Assembly: GCA_031411235.1 (NCBI GenBank)
Contig: JANOAR010000110.1
Span: 1 to 29,687 of the forward strand
Direction: 5' to 3'
From: JANOAR01 sp031411235
Lineage (GTDB): Bacteria; Verrucomicrobiota; Verrucomicrobiia; Verrucomicrobiales; Verrucomicrobiaceae
Length of the DNA stretch: 29,687 nucleotides
The notes under the pieces are model-generated. The model saw only the letters and a program-made list of their open reading frames with translations, ran no database searches and was not told the DNA's origin. Positions 8,021-16,100 of the stretch are shown here, piece after piece. The position numbers and the translations under genes were made by a program. The stretch's first letter is position 1; each line of letters begins with the position of its first letter.

Positions 8021-8058
8021 GCCGTCCAACGATTCCCAAGACATAGCCATACCATATA

Positions 8059-8075
8059 ACTTTGCATTACAAAGC
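8059..8075. promoter_or_regulatory. Imperfect copy of the palindromic operator, upstream of ispH
   Basis: ACTTTGCATTACAAAGC matches the core of the palindrome at 7050-7066 at 15 of 17 positions, keeping the ACTTTG-N5-CAAAG layout. It overlaps the end of a possible -10 box (TATAAC, 8055-8060) and lies 18 bp before the ispH start. Binding there could block ispH transcription. No good -35 was seen, so the promoter part is weak. Confidence 0.55.
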
Positions 8076-8093
8076 TTTAACCCCACCACCCCA

Positions 8094-8939
8094 ATGACAC
8101 TCCACCTCGCCACCCACCACGGCATGTGCTTCGGCGTCCGCGACGCCCTCCGCGCCACCCATAACGCTGCGACGGCTCGGCCCGTCACCATGCTCGGCCA
8201 GCTCGTGCATAATCCTCTCGTCGATGCCCACCTGCGCACCCTCGGCGTGCAAAAAGGCGACCTCGAAGACACTCAAAGCGCCACCACCCATGAAGTCATC
8301 ATCAGCGCCCATGGGGCCTCGGATAAAGCCCGAGCGGCGTGGCAGGCAGCCGGGCACCACGTCACCGACACCACCTGCCCGCTGGTGCGCAAGGCCCACA
8401 CAGCCCTCGCCACACTTGTCGCCGAGGGTTATCAACCTGTGGTCATCGGCCAAGCCCAGCACGTCGAAGTACGTGGCCTCATCGGCGATTTCCCCAGCGC
8501 CATCGTCGTGCTCTGCGCCGCAGATATTGCCAGCATCCCTGCGAGCCAGCGCATCGGCGTCATCTCGCAGACCACGCAGCCGCTCACCCATGTGCTCGGT
8601 CTCGTCGAACAAATGAAACGCCAGCAGCCCGCCGCCGAGGTGCGCTTCATCGACACCGTCTGCCACCCCACCAAGCAGCGCCAAACCTCGCTGGAGCAGC
8701 TCTGCGCCCAGTGCCAAGTCATCATCGTCATCGGTGGGCGCAACAGCAACAACACCCGCCAGCTCACGGAAGCCGCCACGCGCCTCGGAGCCACTGCGCA
8801 TCAAATTGAATCCTCCGCCGACCTTGATCCGCGCTGGTTTACACAGGCCGAGTCCGTCGGCGTCACCGCAGGCACCTCCACGCTGGATGAAACCGTCCGC
8901 GCCGTGATGGATCGCCTCCGCGAACTCGCCGCCGCATGA
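8094..8939 (+). CDS. ispH: 4-hydroxy-3-methylbut-2-enyl diphosphate reductase IspH
   Basis: The [4Fe-4S] enzyme of the last step of the MEP isoprenoid pathway, reducing HMBPP to IPP and DMAPP. All the key residues can be placed in this 281-residue protein: cluster cysteines Cys12 (GMCFGV), Cys95 (TTCPLV) and Cys190 (DTVCHPT); substrate histidines His39 (QLVHNP), His73 (SAHG) and His123 with Glu125 (QHVEV); SQTT; Ser218 and Asn220 in GGRNSNNT; and Ser262 in TAGTSTLDE. It is slightly shorter than E. coli IspH (316). The motif after His123 is HVEVRG rather than the usual HPEVxG, a mild divergence. No other MEP gene is nearby. The leader contains the operator-like site at 8059. Confidence 0.92.
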   Translation: MTLHLATHHGMCFGVRDALRATHNAATARPVTMLGQLVHNPLVDAHLRTLGVQKGDLEDTQSATTHEVIISAHGASDKARAAWQAAGHHVTDTTCPLVRKAHTALATLVAEGYQPVVIGQAQHVEVRGLIGDFPSAIVVLCAADIASIPASQRIGVISQTTQPLTHVLGLVEQMKRQQPAAEVRFIDTVCHPTKQRQTSLEQLCAQCQVIIVIGGRNSNNTRQLTEAATRLGATAHQIESSADLDPRWFTQAESVGVTAGTSTLDETVRAVMDRLRELAAA

Positions 8940-8972
8940 ACATCCAAAACCAGACAACCAACAGTCTCCCCC

Positions 8973-9006
8973 AATTCCTAATTCCTAATTCTCAATTCCT
9001 CATTCT
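8973..9006. repeat. 7-bp tandem repeat (AATTCCT)n abutting a start codon
   Basis: Five consecutive heptamers: AATTCCT, AATTCCT, AATTCTC, AATTCCT, then CATTCT with the first base of the ATG at 9007 completing the unit. It fills the gap between ispH and the ferritin-like gene. Seven is not a multiple of three, but the array is outside the coding sequence, so copy changes would alter promoter or leader spacing rather than frame. Confidence 0.75.
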
Positions 9007-9777
9007 ATGAACACCGCCCACTGGATCACCCACTTTGAACACAGCCACGACTTCACGCGCACATTCACTTTGCCAAACAAAGCTTGCGCTCTTCCCGAGC
9101 AAACTCGAAGCGCGGTGGCTGCCTCCATCGCCATCTTCCAACTCGGCGAAACCGGCGGCGGCACCCGCCTGCGTCAGTACTCGCAAGCTACCGCACCCGT
9201 GGAGAGCCTGCGCGGCTACCAGCGTGCCATCGACCTCTTCGTCGCCGAGGAACAAGGCCATGCCGCCTTGCTCGAAAAACTGCTACGTCATCTGCACGGC
9301 ACCAAGCTCACCAAGCAGTGGACAAACTCCATCTTTCGCTGGGTGCGCGGGTTGGTGAATCTGGAGTTCAACATCCAAGTCCTCGTCACCGCCGAGATCA
9401 TCGCCGAGGTGTATTTTGGAATGCTCTACCTGCACTGCCCAGACGAGGTCGTGCGCACCGCGTCACAGAAAATCCTGCGCGATGAAATGAAACACCTCGC
9501 CTTCCAGCGCGACTTCTTGGCCACGCGATTGGCCGAGTTATCGCCCGCGTGGCGTTGGCTGTGGCGCTTGCAGTTTGCCGCCGTGCTCTACCCCACCGCC
9601 GCTGTCGTCGCCTGGGATCACGGCCCGTGCATCACGTTCCTCGGCATGGAGCGCTGGACTTTTGCCAAGCGCTGCGTGCAAGCTGGACAACGCTTTCTGG
9701 CTCGCCTGGAGCAAATGACCACGAAGCGCGTGGCAGCAGGTGAGGAGAAACACGAGGTGGGTTCTGTAACGGTGTGA
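9007..9777 (+). CDS. Ferritin-like di-iron protein of unknown function
   Basis: A 256-residue soluble helical protein with the metal-ligand pattern of ferritin-like di-iron carboxylate proteins: Glu48 (QLGETGGG), Glu82 with His85 (AEEQGH), Glu130 or Glu134 (VTAEIIAEVYF) and Glu160 with His163 (RDEMKH). Two E-x-x-H pairs on separate helices, each preceded by a helix with a lone Glu, is the classic four-helix arrangement. The C-terminal part (AWRWLWRLQFAAVLYPTAAVVAW) is hydrophobic and may pack against a partner or a membrane. The reaction is unknown; iron storage is unlikely given the single-copy, non-ferritin length, and an oxygenase or desaturase-type role is possible. An operator-like sequence lies at 9067-9083 inside the gene. 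The next gene starts about 60 bp downstream. Confidence 0.7.
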   Translation: MNTAHWITHFEHSHDFTRTFTLPNKACALPEQTRSAVAASIAIFQLGETGGGTRLRQYSQATAPVESLRGYQRAIDLFVAEEQGHAALLEKLLRHLHGTKLTKQWTNSIFRWVRGLVNLEFNIQVLVTAEIIAEVYFGMLYLHCPDEVVRTASQKILRDEMKHLAFQRDFLATRLAELSPAWRWLWRLQFAAVLYPTAAVVAWDHGPCITFLGMERWTFAKRCVQAGQRFLARLEQMTTKRVAAGEEKHEVGSVTV

Positions 9778-9837
9778 CGCTTGATCGGCACAGACGTACA
9801 TGGCAGGATGGGCCGACACTACCTTGACCCCAAGACC

Positions 9838-10071
9838 ATGATTGAAGGCATCATCGAATTCATCGGCGAAATACTCCTCGAAGGTATGGGCTGCCTCATT
9901 TCCGATGGCATGGGCTGGATTGGCGCTCATGTGATTCGCTTGGTAACATGGGGCAGAGTGGACAGCGATCCTGACTATTGGTTTCCCAAATTTGTCGGCG
10001 TCGTGACCGTTTTGCTCATCGCGTTTTCTATCGCCGCCTTAATTCGCATGAACTGGTCAGACGCCGTTTAA
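9838..10071 (+). CDS. Small membrane protein, unknown function
   Basis: About 77 residues from the ATG at 9838 (MIEGIIEFIGEILLEGMG). Longer in-frame starts exist at 9808 (ATG) and 9781 (TTG), but they add polar residues. It has an amphipathic or hydrophobic N-terminal region, a central charged stretch (RLVTWGRVDSDPDYWFPKF) and one clear transmembrane segment (VGVVTVLLIAFSIAALI) near the C-terminus. I recall similar small proteins in diverse bacteria with no assigned role. It ends 11 bp before the YafK-like gene and may be co-transcribed with it. Confidence 0.55.
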   Translation: MIEGIIEFIGEILLEGMGCLISDGMGWIGAHVIRLVTWGRVDSDPDYWFPKFVGVVTVLLIAFSIAALIRMNWSDAV

Positions 10072-10082
10072 CTCCCTACCCC

Positions 10083-10934
10083 ATGACGCGCATCATCGTC
10101 CCCACTCTAGCCATCGTCGGCATCGTGATGGCGGGCGCTCGCATGATGAGCCTCCACGGCGAGCCCCCCAAGCCCATGCAAAGTACCATCCCCAGCGTTG
10201 TCATTACCACCCCCGCCGCAGGGCCCCTTGTCGCGCCCTCATTGCCCACCGAGCCAGCCCCAGATCACTGGCCAGCGATGACCGCCGAACAGCGCCTCGC
10301 CAATGCAAGCCAGCGCAGACTCCCCGGCATTGAGCGCGATCTCGCAGCCCATCATTTGCAGCTTGGTGCTCCCCTCTTCCTCCGCATTTTCAAAGAAAGC
10401 AGCGAACTGGAGCTATGGCTTCAGGCCGCTCCAGACCAAGCATTCCAGCTCTACAAGGCATGGCCCATCGCCGCTTTTTCTGGCGTGCTCGGGCCAAAGC
10501 AACGCGAGGGAGACATGCAAGCACCCGAGGGTTTTTACAGCGTCGATGCCCGGCGCATGAACCCGCTGAGCAAGTATCATCTGTCCTTCAACCTCGGCTA
10601 CCCCAATGCCTTCGATACGGCGCTGGGCCGCACGGGAAGCCTGCTGATGGTGCATGGCAAAAATGTGTCGATAGGCTGCTATGCGATGACCGATCCCGTC
10701 ATCGAAGAAATCTATCTCATCGCCGCCGCCGCGCTGGCCAAGGGGCAGCGCGAGTTCCCTGTGCATTGCTTCCCCTTTCGCATGACCGCTGAACGCATGG
10801 CCCTGGCACGCAGCGAGGGCAGCGAGTGGGTGCCCTTCTGGGAAGACTTGCACGCGGGCTGGCAAGCCTTTGAAAAGACCCAGCGAGTGCCCACCATCAG
10901 CGTTGTGAAGCAGCGCTATGTGGTTCGGCCATGA
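10083..10934 (+). CDS. YafK-type L,D-transpeptidase-fold peptidoglycan enzyme
   Basis: A 283-residue exported or membrane-anchored protein. The ATG at 10083 starts an N-terminal hydrophobic segment (IIVPTLAIVGIVMAGARMM), followed by a Pro-rich linker and the YkuD-fold catalytic domain. The active-site signature MVHGKNVSIGCYAM gives His191 and Cys199, and the surroundings KYHLSFNLGYPNAFDTALGRTGS and MTDPVIEEIY are typical of the YafK branch. E. coli YafK (DpaA/LdtF) releases Braun lipoprotein from peptidoglycan rather than making 3-3 crosslinks, so this protein may act on peptidoglycan-linked proteins; that transfer of function is inference. It probably works in the periplasm. Confidence 0.85.
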   Translation: MTRIIVPTLAIVGIVMAGARMMSLHGEPPKPMQSTIPSVVITTPAAGPLVAPSLPTEPAPDHWPAMTAEQRLANASQRRLPGIERDLAAHHLQLGAPLFLRIFKESSELELWLQAAPDQAFQLYKAWPIAAFSGVLGPKQREGDMQAPEGFYSVDARRMNPLSKYHLSFNLGYPNAFDTALGRTGSLLMVHGKNVSIGCYAMTDPVIEEIYLIAAAALAKGQREFPVHCFPFRMTAERMALARSEGSEWVPFWEDLHAGWQAFEKTQRVPTISVVKQRYVVRP

Positions 10935-10986
10935 CGCGCACATCCCTGCTTGCCACACACGCGCAGCCCTCTAACGATGCGTGCCC

Positions 10987-11856
10987 ATGCCACACATTGT
11001 TACACTCGGTCTCGTGCAGAGCCGCGCCTTTGAAACCAAGGCGCAGAGCCTCGCCCATCACATCGCTTTGATCCGCGATGCGGCGGCGCGTGGCGCACAA
11101 ATCGTCTGCCTCCAGGAACTGTTTCTTACCGAGTACTTCTGCAAAGGCGAAGTCACCGAGCGCTTCGATCTCGCCGAGGTCATCCCTGGGCCTACGACGG
11201 AAGTTCTCTGTCCGCTGGCCAAGGAACTCGGCGTGGTCATCATCGCCTCGCTTTTTGAAAAACGCGGCCCAGGCCTGTATCACAACACTGCCGCCATCAT
11301 CGACGCCGATGGCACCTACCTGGGCAAGTATCGCAAGATGCACATCCCCGAGGATCCAGGGTTCAACGAGAAGTTCTACTTCACCCCCGGCGACCTCGGC
11401 TACCGCGTGTGGGAGACCAAGTATGGCCGCATTGGCGTGCTCATTTGCTGGGATCAGTGGTATCCCGAAGCCGCTCGCTTGGCAGCACTCGCTGGCGCAC
11501 AGATCATTTTTTACCCCACCGCCATCGGTTGGCTGGCCAGCGAAAAAGCCGAGCTAGGCCATGCCCAACACACCGCCTGGGAGACCGTGCAGCGCGGCCA
11601 TGCCGTCGCGAATGGCTGCTACATCGCCGCTGTGAACCGCACCGGCTGCGAAGAAGAAACTGAGTTTTGGGGACAGACTTTTGTTGCCAACCCCTACGGC
11701 GTGATTACTGCGAAGGCCTCCGTCGAAAATGAGGAAGTGCTCATCGTGCCGTGTGACCTCCAACTCGTTGAAGACTTTCGCCGCATTTGGCCTTTTTTCC
11801 GTGATCGCCGTATTGACACCTATTCTCCCCTGACCCAACGCTACCTTGATGAGTAA
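10987..11856 (+). CDS. aguB: N-carbamoylputrescine amidase
   Basis: Nitrilase-superfamily hydrolase that turns N-carbamoylputrescine into putrescine, CO2 and ammonia. The Glu-Lys-Cys catalytic triad is visible: Glu in CLQELFLTEY (near residue 44), Lys in GKYRKMHIPED (near 117) and Cys in VLICWDQWYPEAAR (near 154). LLYHNTA-like GLYHNTAAIIDADG, PGFNEKFYFTPGD and GWLASEK are typical of the AguB branch rather than general nitrilases. About 289 residues, normal length. I prefer the ATG at 10987; a GTG six bases upstream is an alternative. The 3' end overlaps aguA by 8 bp, and the two genes encode consecutive steps, which strongly supports the assignment. Confidence 0.93.
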   Translation: MPHIVTLGLVQSRAFETKAQSLAHHIALIRDAAARGAQIVCLQELFLTEYFCKGEVTERFDLAEVIPGPTTEVLCPLAKELGVVIIASLFEKRGPGLYHNTAAIIDADGTYLGKYRKMHIPEDPGFNEKFYFTPGDLGYRVWETKYGRIGVLICWDQWYPEAARLAALAGAQIIFYPTAIGWLASEKAELGHAQHTAWETVQRGHAVANGCYIAAVNRTGCEEETEFWGQTFVANPYGVITAKASVENEEVLIVPCDLQLVEDFRRIWPFFRDRRIDTYSPLTQRYLDE

Positions 11857-12892
11857 GTCCTCCCCCACCAACTACCGCCTCCCCGCTGAATTCGAGCCCC
11901 AGGAGGCAACATGGCTCTCGTGGCCTAGCAACAAAGACGCCTGTCCCAAGACCTACCTGCGTCTGCAAGACAAGTTCGGCGAGATCGCTGCCAACCTCGC
12001 CCGCTACCAGCGCGTCCGCATCAATGCCCCCGACCGTATGCACATGGGCATCCGCCTCAGCATCGCCGACAACGAGGGCGACCTCAGCCAGGTCGATCTC
12101 TACGACCACCCCACCAATGACGTCTGGTGCCGCGACCACGGCCCGATTTTCCTCAAGCACAACGAGACAGGCAAGTGCGCCATCGCTGACTTCAAGTTCA
12201 ATGCTTGGGGTGGCCAATTCCCACCATGGGATCTCGATGACGGCATCCCTGCCAAAGCCGCCGAAGTGCTCAAGATGGAGCGCTTCACCAGCGACCTCGT
12301 GCTCGAAGGCGGAGCCATCGAGTGCAACGGCCAGGGCGTGCTCATCACCACCGAATCCGTCATGCTCGACCCCAAGCGCAATCCTGGTAAGACCAAGGCC
12401 GACATCGAAAAAGAGCTGAAGCGCATGTTCAACATCCAGACCGTCTTCTGGCTCGGCAAAGGCATCGCTGGCGACGACACCGGTGGCCACATCGACGACA
12501 TGGTGCGCTGGGTTCGCGAGGACGCCGTGCTCTGCATGGTCGAAAGCAAAGAGAGCGATGCCAACTTCAAAGTGCTCAAGGAAAACCGCGAGCGCCTCAA
12601 CGACCTGCGCACCGTCAAGGGCGAGAAAGTCGAGATCATCGAACTCGAAATGCCCAACGCCATCGAAGTCAAAGACTGGCGCCTCAATCGCCTGCCCGCC
12701 AGCTACGCCAACTACATGATCGCCAACAACGCGCTTATCATCCCCACCTTCAAACAGAAGAAAAAAGACGCCATCGCCGAAGAAGTCCTCTGCGACCTCT
12801 TCCCTGGTCGCGAACTGACCACCTACGAAGGCAAGGACTTCATCATGGAAGGCGGTGCCCTGCACTGCATCTCCATGCACCAGCCGAAATAG
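11849..12892 (+). CDS. aguA: Agmatine deiminase
   Basis: Guanidino-group hydrolase converting agmatine to N-carbamoylputrescine and ammonia, the substrate of the gene just upstream. The peptidylarginine-deiminase-fold landmarks are WLSWPSNKDACPK at the N-terminus, DVWCRDHGPIF (WxRDxGP), FNAWGGQFPPWDLDD, VLEGGAIECNG, the catalytic-histidine region DDTGGHIDDMVRWV, and the C-terminal nucleophile Cys340 in GGALHCISMHQP. Length is 347 residues. The start codon lies inside aguB (8-bp overlap), implying translational coupling, and the terminator at 12921 closes the operon. The order aguB-aguA and the absence of a transporter or regulator nearby suggest constitutive polyamine synthesis; that is inference. 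Confidence 0.93.
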   Translation: MSKSSPTNYRLPAEFEPQEATWLSWPSNKDACPKTYLRLQDKFGEIAANLARYQRVRINAPDRMHMGIRLSIADNEGDLSQVDLYDHPTNDVWCRDHGPIFLKHNETGKCAIADFKFNAWGGQFPPWDLDDGIPAKAAEVLKMERFTSDLVLEGGAIECNGQGVLITTESVMLDPKRNPGKTKADIEKELKRMFNIQTVFWLGKGIAGDDTGGHIDDMVRWVREDAVLCMVESKESDANFKVLKENRERLNDLRTVKGEKVEIIELEMPNAIEVKDWRLNRLPASYANYMIANNALIIPTFKQKKKDAIAEEVLCDLFPGRELTTYEGKDFIMEGGALHCISMHQPK

Positions 12893-12920
12893 TCGCGGCA
12901 AGAACTGGAAGCAAAATCTG

Positions 12921-12959
12921 AGCGGCGAGCGGGCAGACCCGCTCGCCGCTTTGTTTTTG
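12921..12959 (+). terminator. Rho-independent terminator after aguA
   Basis: A 13-bp perfect GC-rich stem (12921-12933 with 12938-12950, arms AGCGGCGAGCGGG and CCCGCTCGCCGCT), loop CAGA, then TTGTTTTTG. It lies 28 bp after the aguA stop. Confidence 0.93.
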
Positions 12960-13137
12960 TGGTGAGTCGAGCTGATGCCGCCCTACTCATCCTGTGAATA
13001 ACCCAGCGCCAAAAATCCCACATTTTGTGTTGGATTAGCGAAGCAAACACTAGATATGGGAAAACTAGGCATTCTCGCTTGCCCCATCCCCTTCGCCGCT
13101 GGTTACTCCACGCCTCCCCTTTCACTCGTCCTCACGC

Positions 13138-16100
13138 ATGTATCTCAAGAGCCTCACCCTCCATGGTTTCAAGTCCTTCGCGGACAAAACCACGTTCGAG
13201 TTCTCCACAGGCGTCACAGGCATCGTCGGGCCGAACGGCTGCGGCAAATCCAACGTCGTCGATGCTATCCGCTGGGTGCTTGGCGAGACATCGGCCAAAG
13301 CCCTGCGCGGCGACGAGATGGCTGATGTCATCTTCAACGGCACCGACAAACGCAAGCCCGTCGGCATGGCGGAGGTCACCCTCACCATGGCCGACTGCGA
13401 GCAAGCGCTGAAGGTGGACTTCAACGAAATGTCCCTCACTCGTCGTGTCTTCCGCGACGGACGCTCGGAGTATCGGCTGAACAACACGCTCTGCCGCCTG
13501 CGCGACTTCCACGACCTCCTCGCCGGCACAGGCATTGGCCGCGCCGCCTACTCCATCATGGCCCAGGGGCAGATCGACATGCTCCTCAGCTCCAAGCCCG
13601 AGGATCGACGCAGCGTCTTCGAGGAGGCCGCCGGCATTACCAAATTCAAGGGGCAAAAAAAGGAAGCCCTGCGCAAACTTGAATACACCGAAGTCAATCT
13701 CCTGCGCATCGCCGACATCGTCGCCGAGGTGAAGCGCCAGATGGGCACCGTGCAACGCCAAGCTCAAAAAGCCCGCCGTTACCAAATCCTCCTCACCGAC
13801 CAGCGCACGCTCGACACCCATCTCGGGCACAAGCACTGGAGCGAATACAGCGCCGAAAAGACCGAGACCGAGACCCTGCTGACCGACCTGCTGCTGCGAC
13901 TCAACGACGCGCACAAGCTGCTGCACAACACCGAACGCGAAGCCAGCGAGACTCGCGAGGCCTACCACGCCATCGAGGGCACCCTCAACACCCTGCGCGC
14001 CCAGGCCCAAGAAATGCGCACCCAAGTGCAGGCCGCCGAGAGTAAGATGGGCTTCAACCGCGAGCGCAGCGAGGAACTCGAAGGCCGCATCCGCAAGCAC
14101 GACGAAGACATCGCCAACGCACAAGAGTTGATCGAGCAGCAGCAGCGCGAAATGGCCACTGCCGATGAGCAACTGAACATCATCCGCGCCAACATCGAAG
14201 GCCGTCAACTCGCCCTCAATGAGCACCAAGGCGGGCACCAGAGTCTCGCGCCACAGCGCGGCGAACTCGACAACCAGCGCCGTGCCGTGCGCGAGAGCAT
14301 CCGCATGTACGAGGGGCAACTCGCCGCCAGCGAGTCGCGCATTCAGAGCCTCACCACCCAGATCGCCGCCGACCGCCAGCGGCATGAAGCCTTGCAGCGC
14401 GACCTGCAATCCAGCAGCCAGGCACGCGAGGCCGCGCAGATCGAATACGATGACTTGCAGCACCAGCTCACCGACCTCGAAGCCGCCCGCAACGAACTGG
14501 ACGAACAGCTCAAAGCCATCGCCAGCGGCATCGTCGAAAAACGCCGCCAGCGCGACACCCTCGATACCGAGCTGAACGAACTGCAACGCACCGCCACCCA
14601 GCGGCGCTCGCGCTTGGAAGTGCTGCAACAGCTCATCCAAAAGGGCGAAGGCCTCGACCAAGGCACCCAGCAAGTGCTGCGCGGCCTCGACAACCCCGAC
14701 ATCTACATGACGGGCGTGCGAGGTCTATTGGCCAGCGCCATCGAAGTCGAGCAGCTCTACATCACCGCCGTCGAAGCCGCCATGCGCGAGCATTTGCAGG
14801 CCGTCCTACTCACCGAGAGCGAGCTGGCCATGCAGATCGTCGAACGCCTCGCCCAGCAAAAAATGGGCAAGACCGCCATCATCGCGCAAGACTTTGCCAT
14901 GCGCAGACAGAGCAGTGCAGACATCTCACCTGTGAGCCGAGGCCCACTCCCGCACGGAGCCATCGCCTGGGCTGTGGACAAAGTAAAAGCCCGCGAGGGC
15001 ACGCAGGGCATCGTGGAGCACCTGCTCGCGCACACCCTCATCGCCGACTCTCTGCACAGCGCGATGCGTATCAAACGCCAGCACCCCGATCTCGCCATCG
15101 CCACCATGCAGGGCGAATTCATCTCCGAGACAGGCGTCATCTACGGCGGTGCCAGCAAGGAAGAAGCCACCTCCACCCTGCGCCGCGAGGCCGAAGTCCG
15201 CACGCTCGTCGGCGAAGTCGAAGCCCTGGAAATGCGCCTTCTGGAAAAGGAAGATGTGCTCGCCACCCTGCGCCACGACCTGGAGGATCAGCAACGCGAA
15301 GAGGCAACTCTACGCGAGCAAAGCCAACACACGCGCGAGCAATTCAGCCAGTACCAAGGCAAACTCTCCGTCGTGCAGCGAGCGCTCCAGCAGGCCAGCG
15401 CCAAAGCCGATAGCGTGGACTGGGAGCAGAGCCAACTCGGCGAGCGCATGGCCGCAGCCGAGGCCAATATCATCTCACAGCGCGAGCAAGCAGCGCAGGC
15501 AGCCGAAGCCGTCGAAGGAGCAAGAGCCCACGAGCAAGAACTCGAAATCGAAGCCGACAGCATCGCTCGCCGCGAGATGGAAAGCAGCGAGCGACTGGGG
15601 GAACTGCGCATCGCCTTGGCCCATGAAATGAGTTCTCTGCAAGCCCTCGAAGGCCGCAGAACACCCATCGCCCGGCGCATGTCGGAGTTGCTCGCCAGCA
15701 TCCAGCGCTACGAGCACGAGATCCTCACCTGGCGCGAGCGCCTGGGCAGCAGTGAGGCCGAGAACGAAAGCCTCGCCATGCAGATCGAGGAGAAGCGCTC
15801 CTTCGTCGGCATGGCCGAGGAGGAACTCGCCACCCAAACCGCAGGCCGTATGCAGTTCTTTGAGCGCGTCGGCCAGCTTGAGCAGCAGCTCTCCGCACTG
15901 CGTTTGGAAAACACCGCGATGACCGAGCAGCGCAGCAAGAGCGAAGTGCAGCTCACCCGCGTGGACTTGCGCTTGGAGAACCTCACCGCACAGCTTCAAG
16001 AGCGCTACCAACTCGATCCTGCGGCCTTCGTTCCCGATCTGGCAGCCCTAGAAGCCGCGATCGAAGGCCAACGCAAAGGCCGTGGGCGCAGAGCGAGTGC

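Noticed and set aside
11741..12901. 386-codon minus-strand frame opposite aguA
   Set aside because: aguA has all catalytic motifs on the plus strand; the opposite frame is low-complexity Val/Glu/Asp/Gly.
13025..13056. Possible smc promoter (TTGGAT and TAGATA)
   Set aside because: Spacing is only 15 bp and the -35 match is poor, so I could not support it as a feature.
13132..14673. 513-codon minus-strand frame opposite smc
   Set aside because: Antisense frame of a GC-rich coiled-coil gene; composition is typical of shadow frames and no domain is recognisable.
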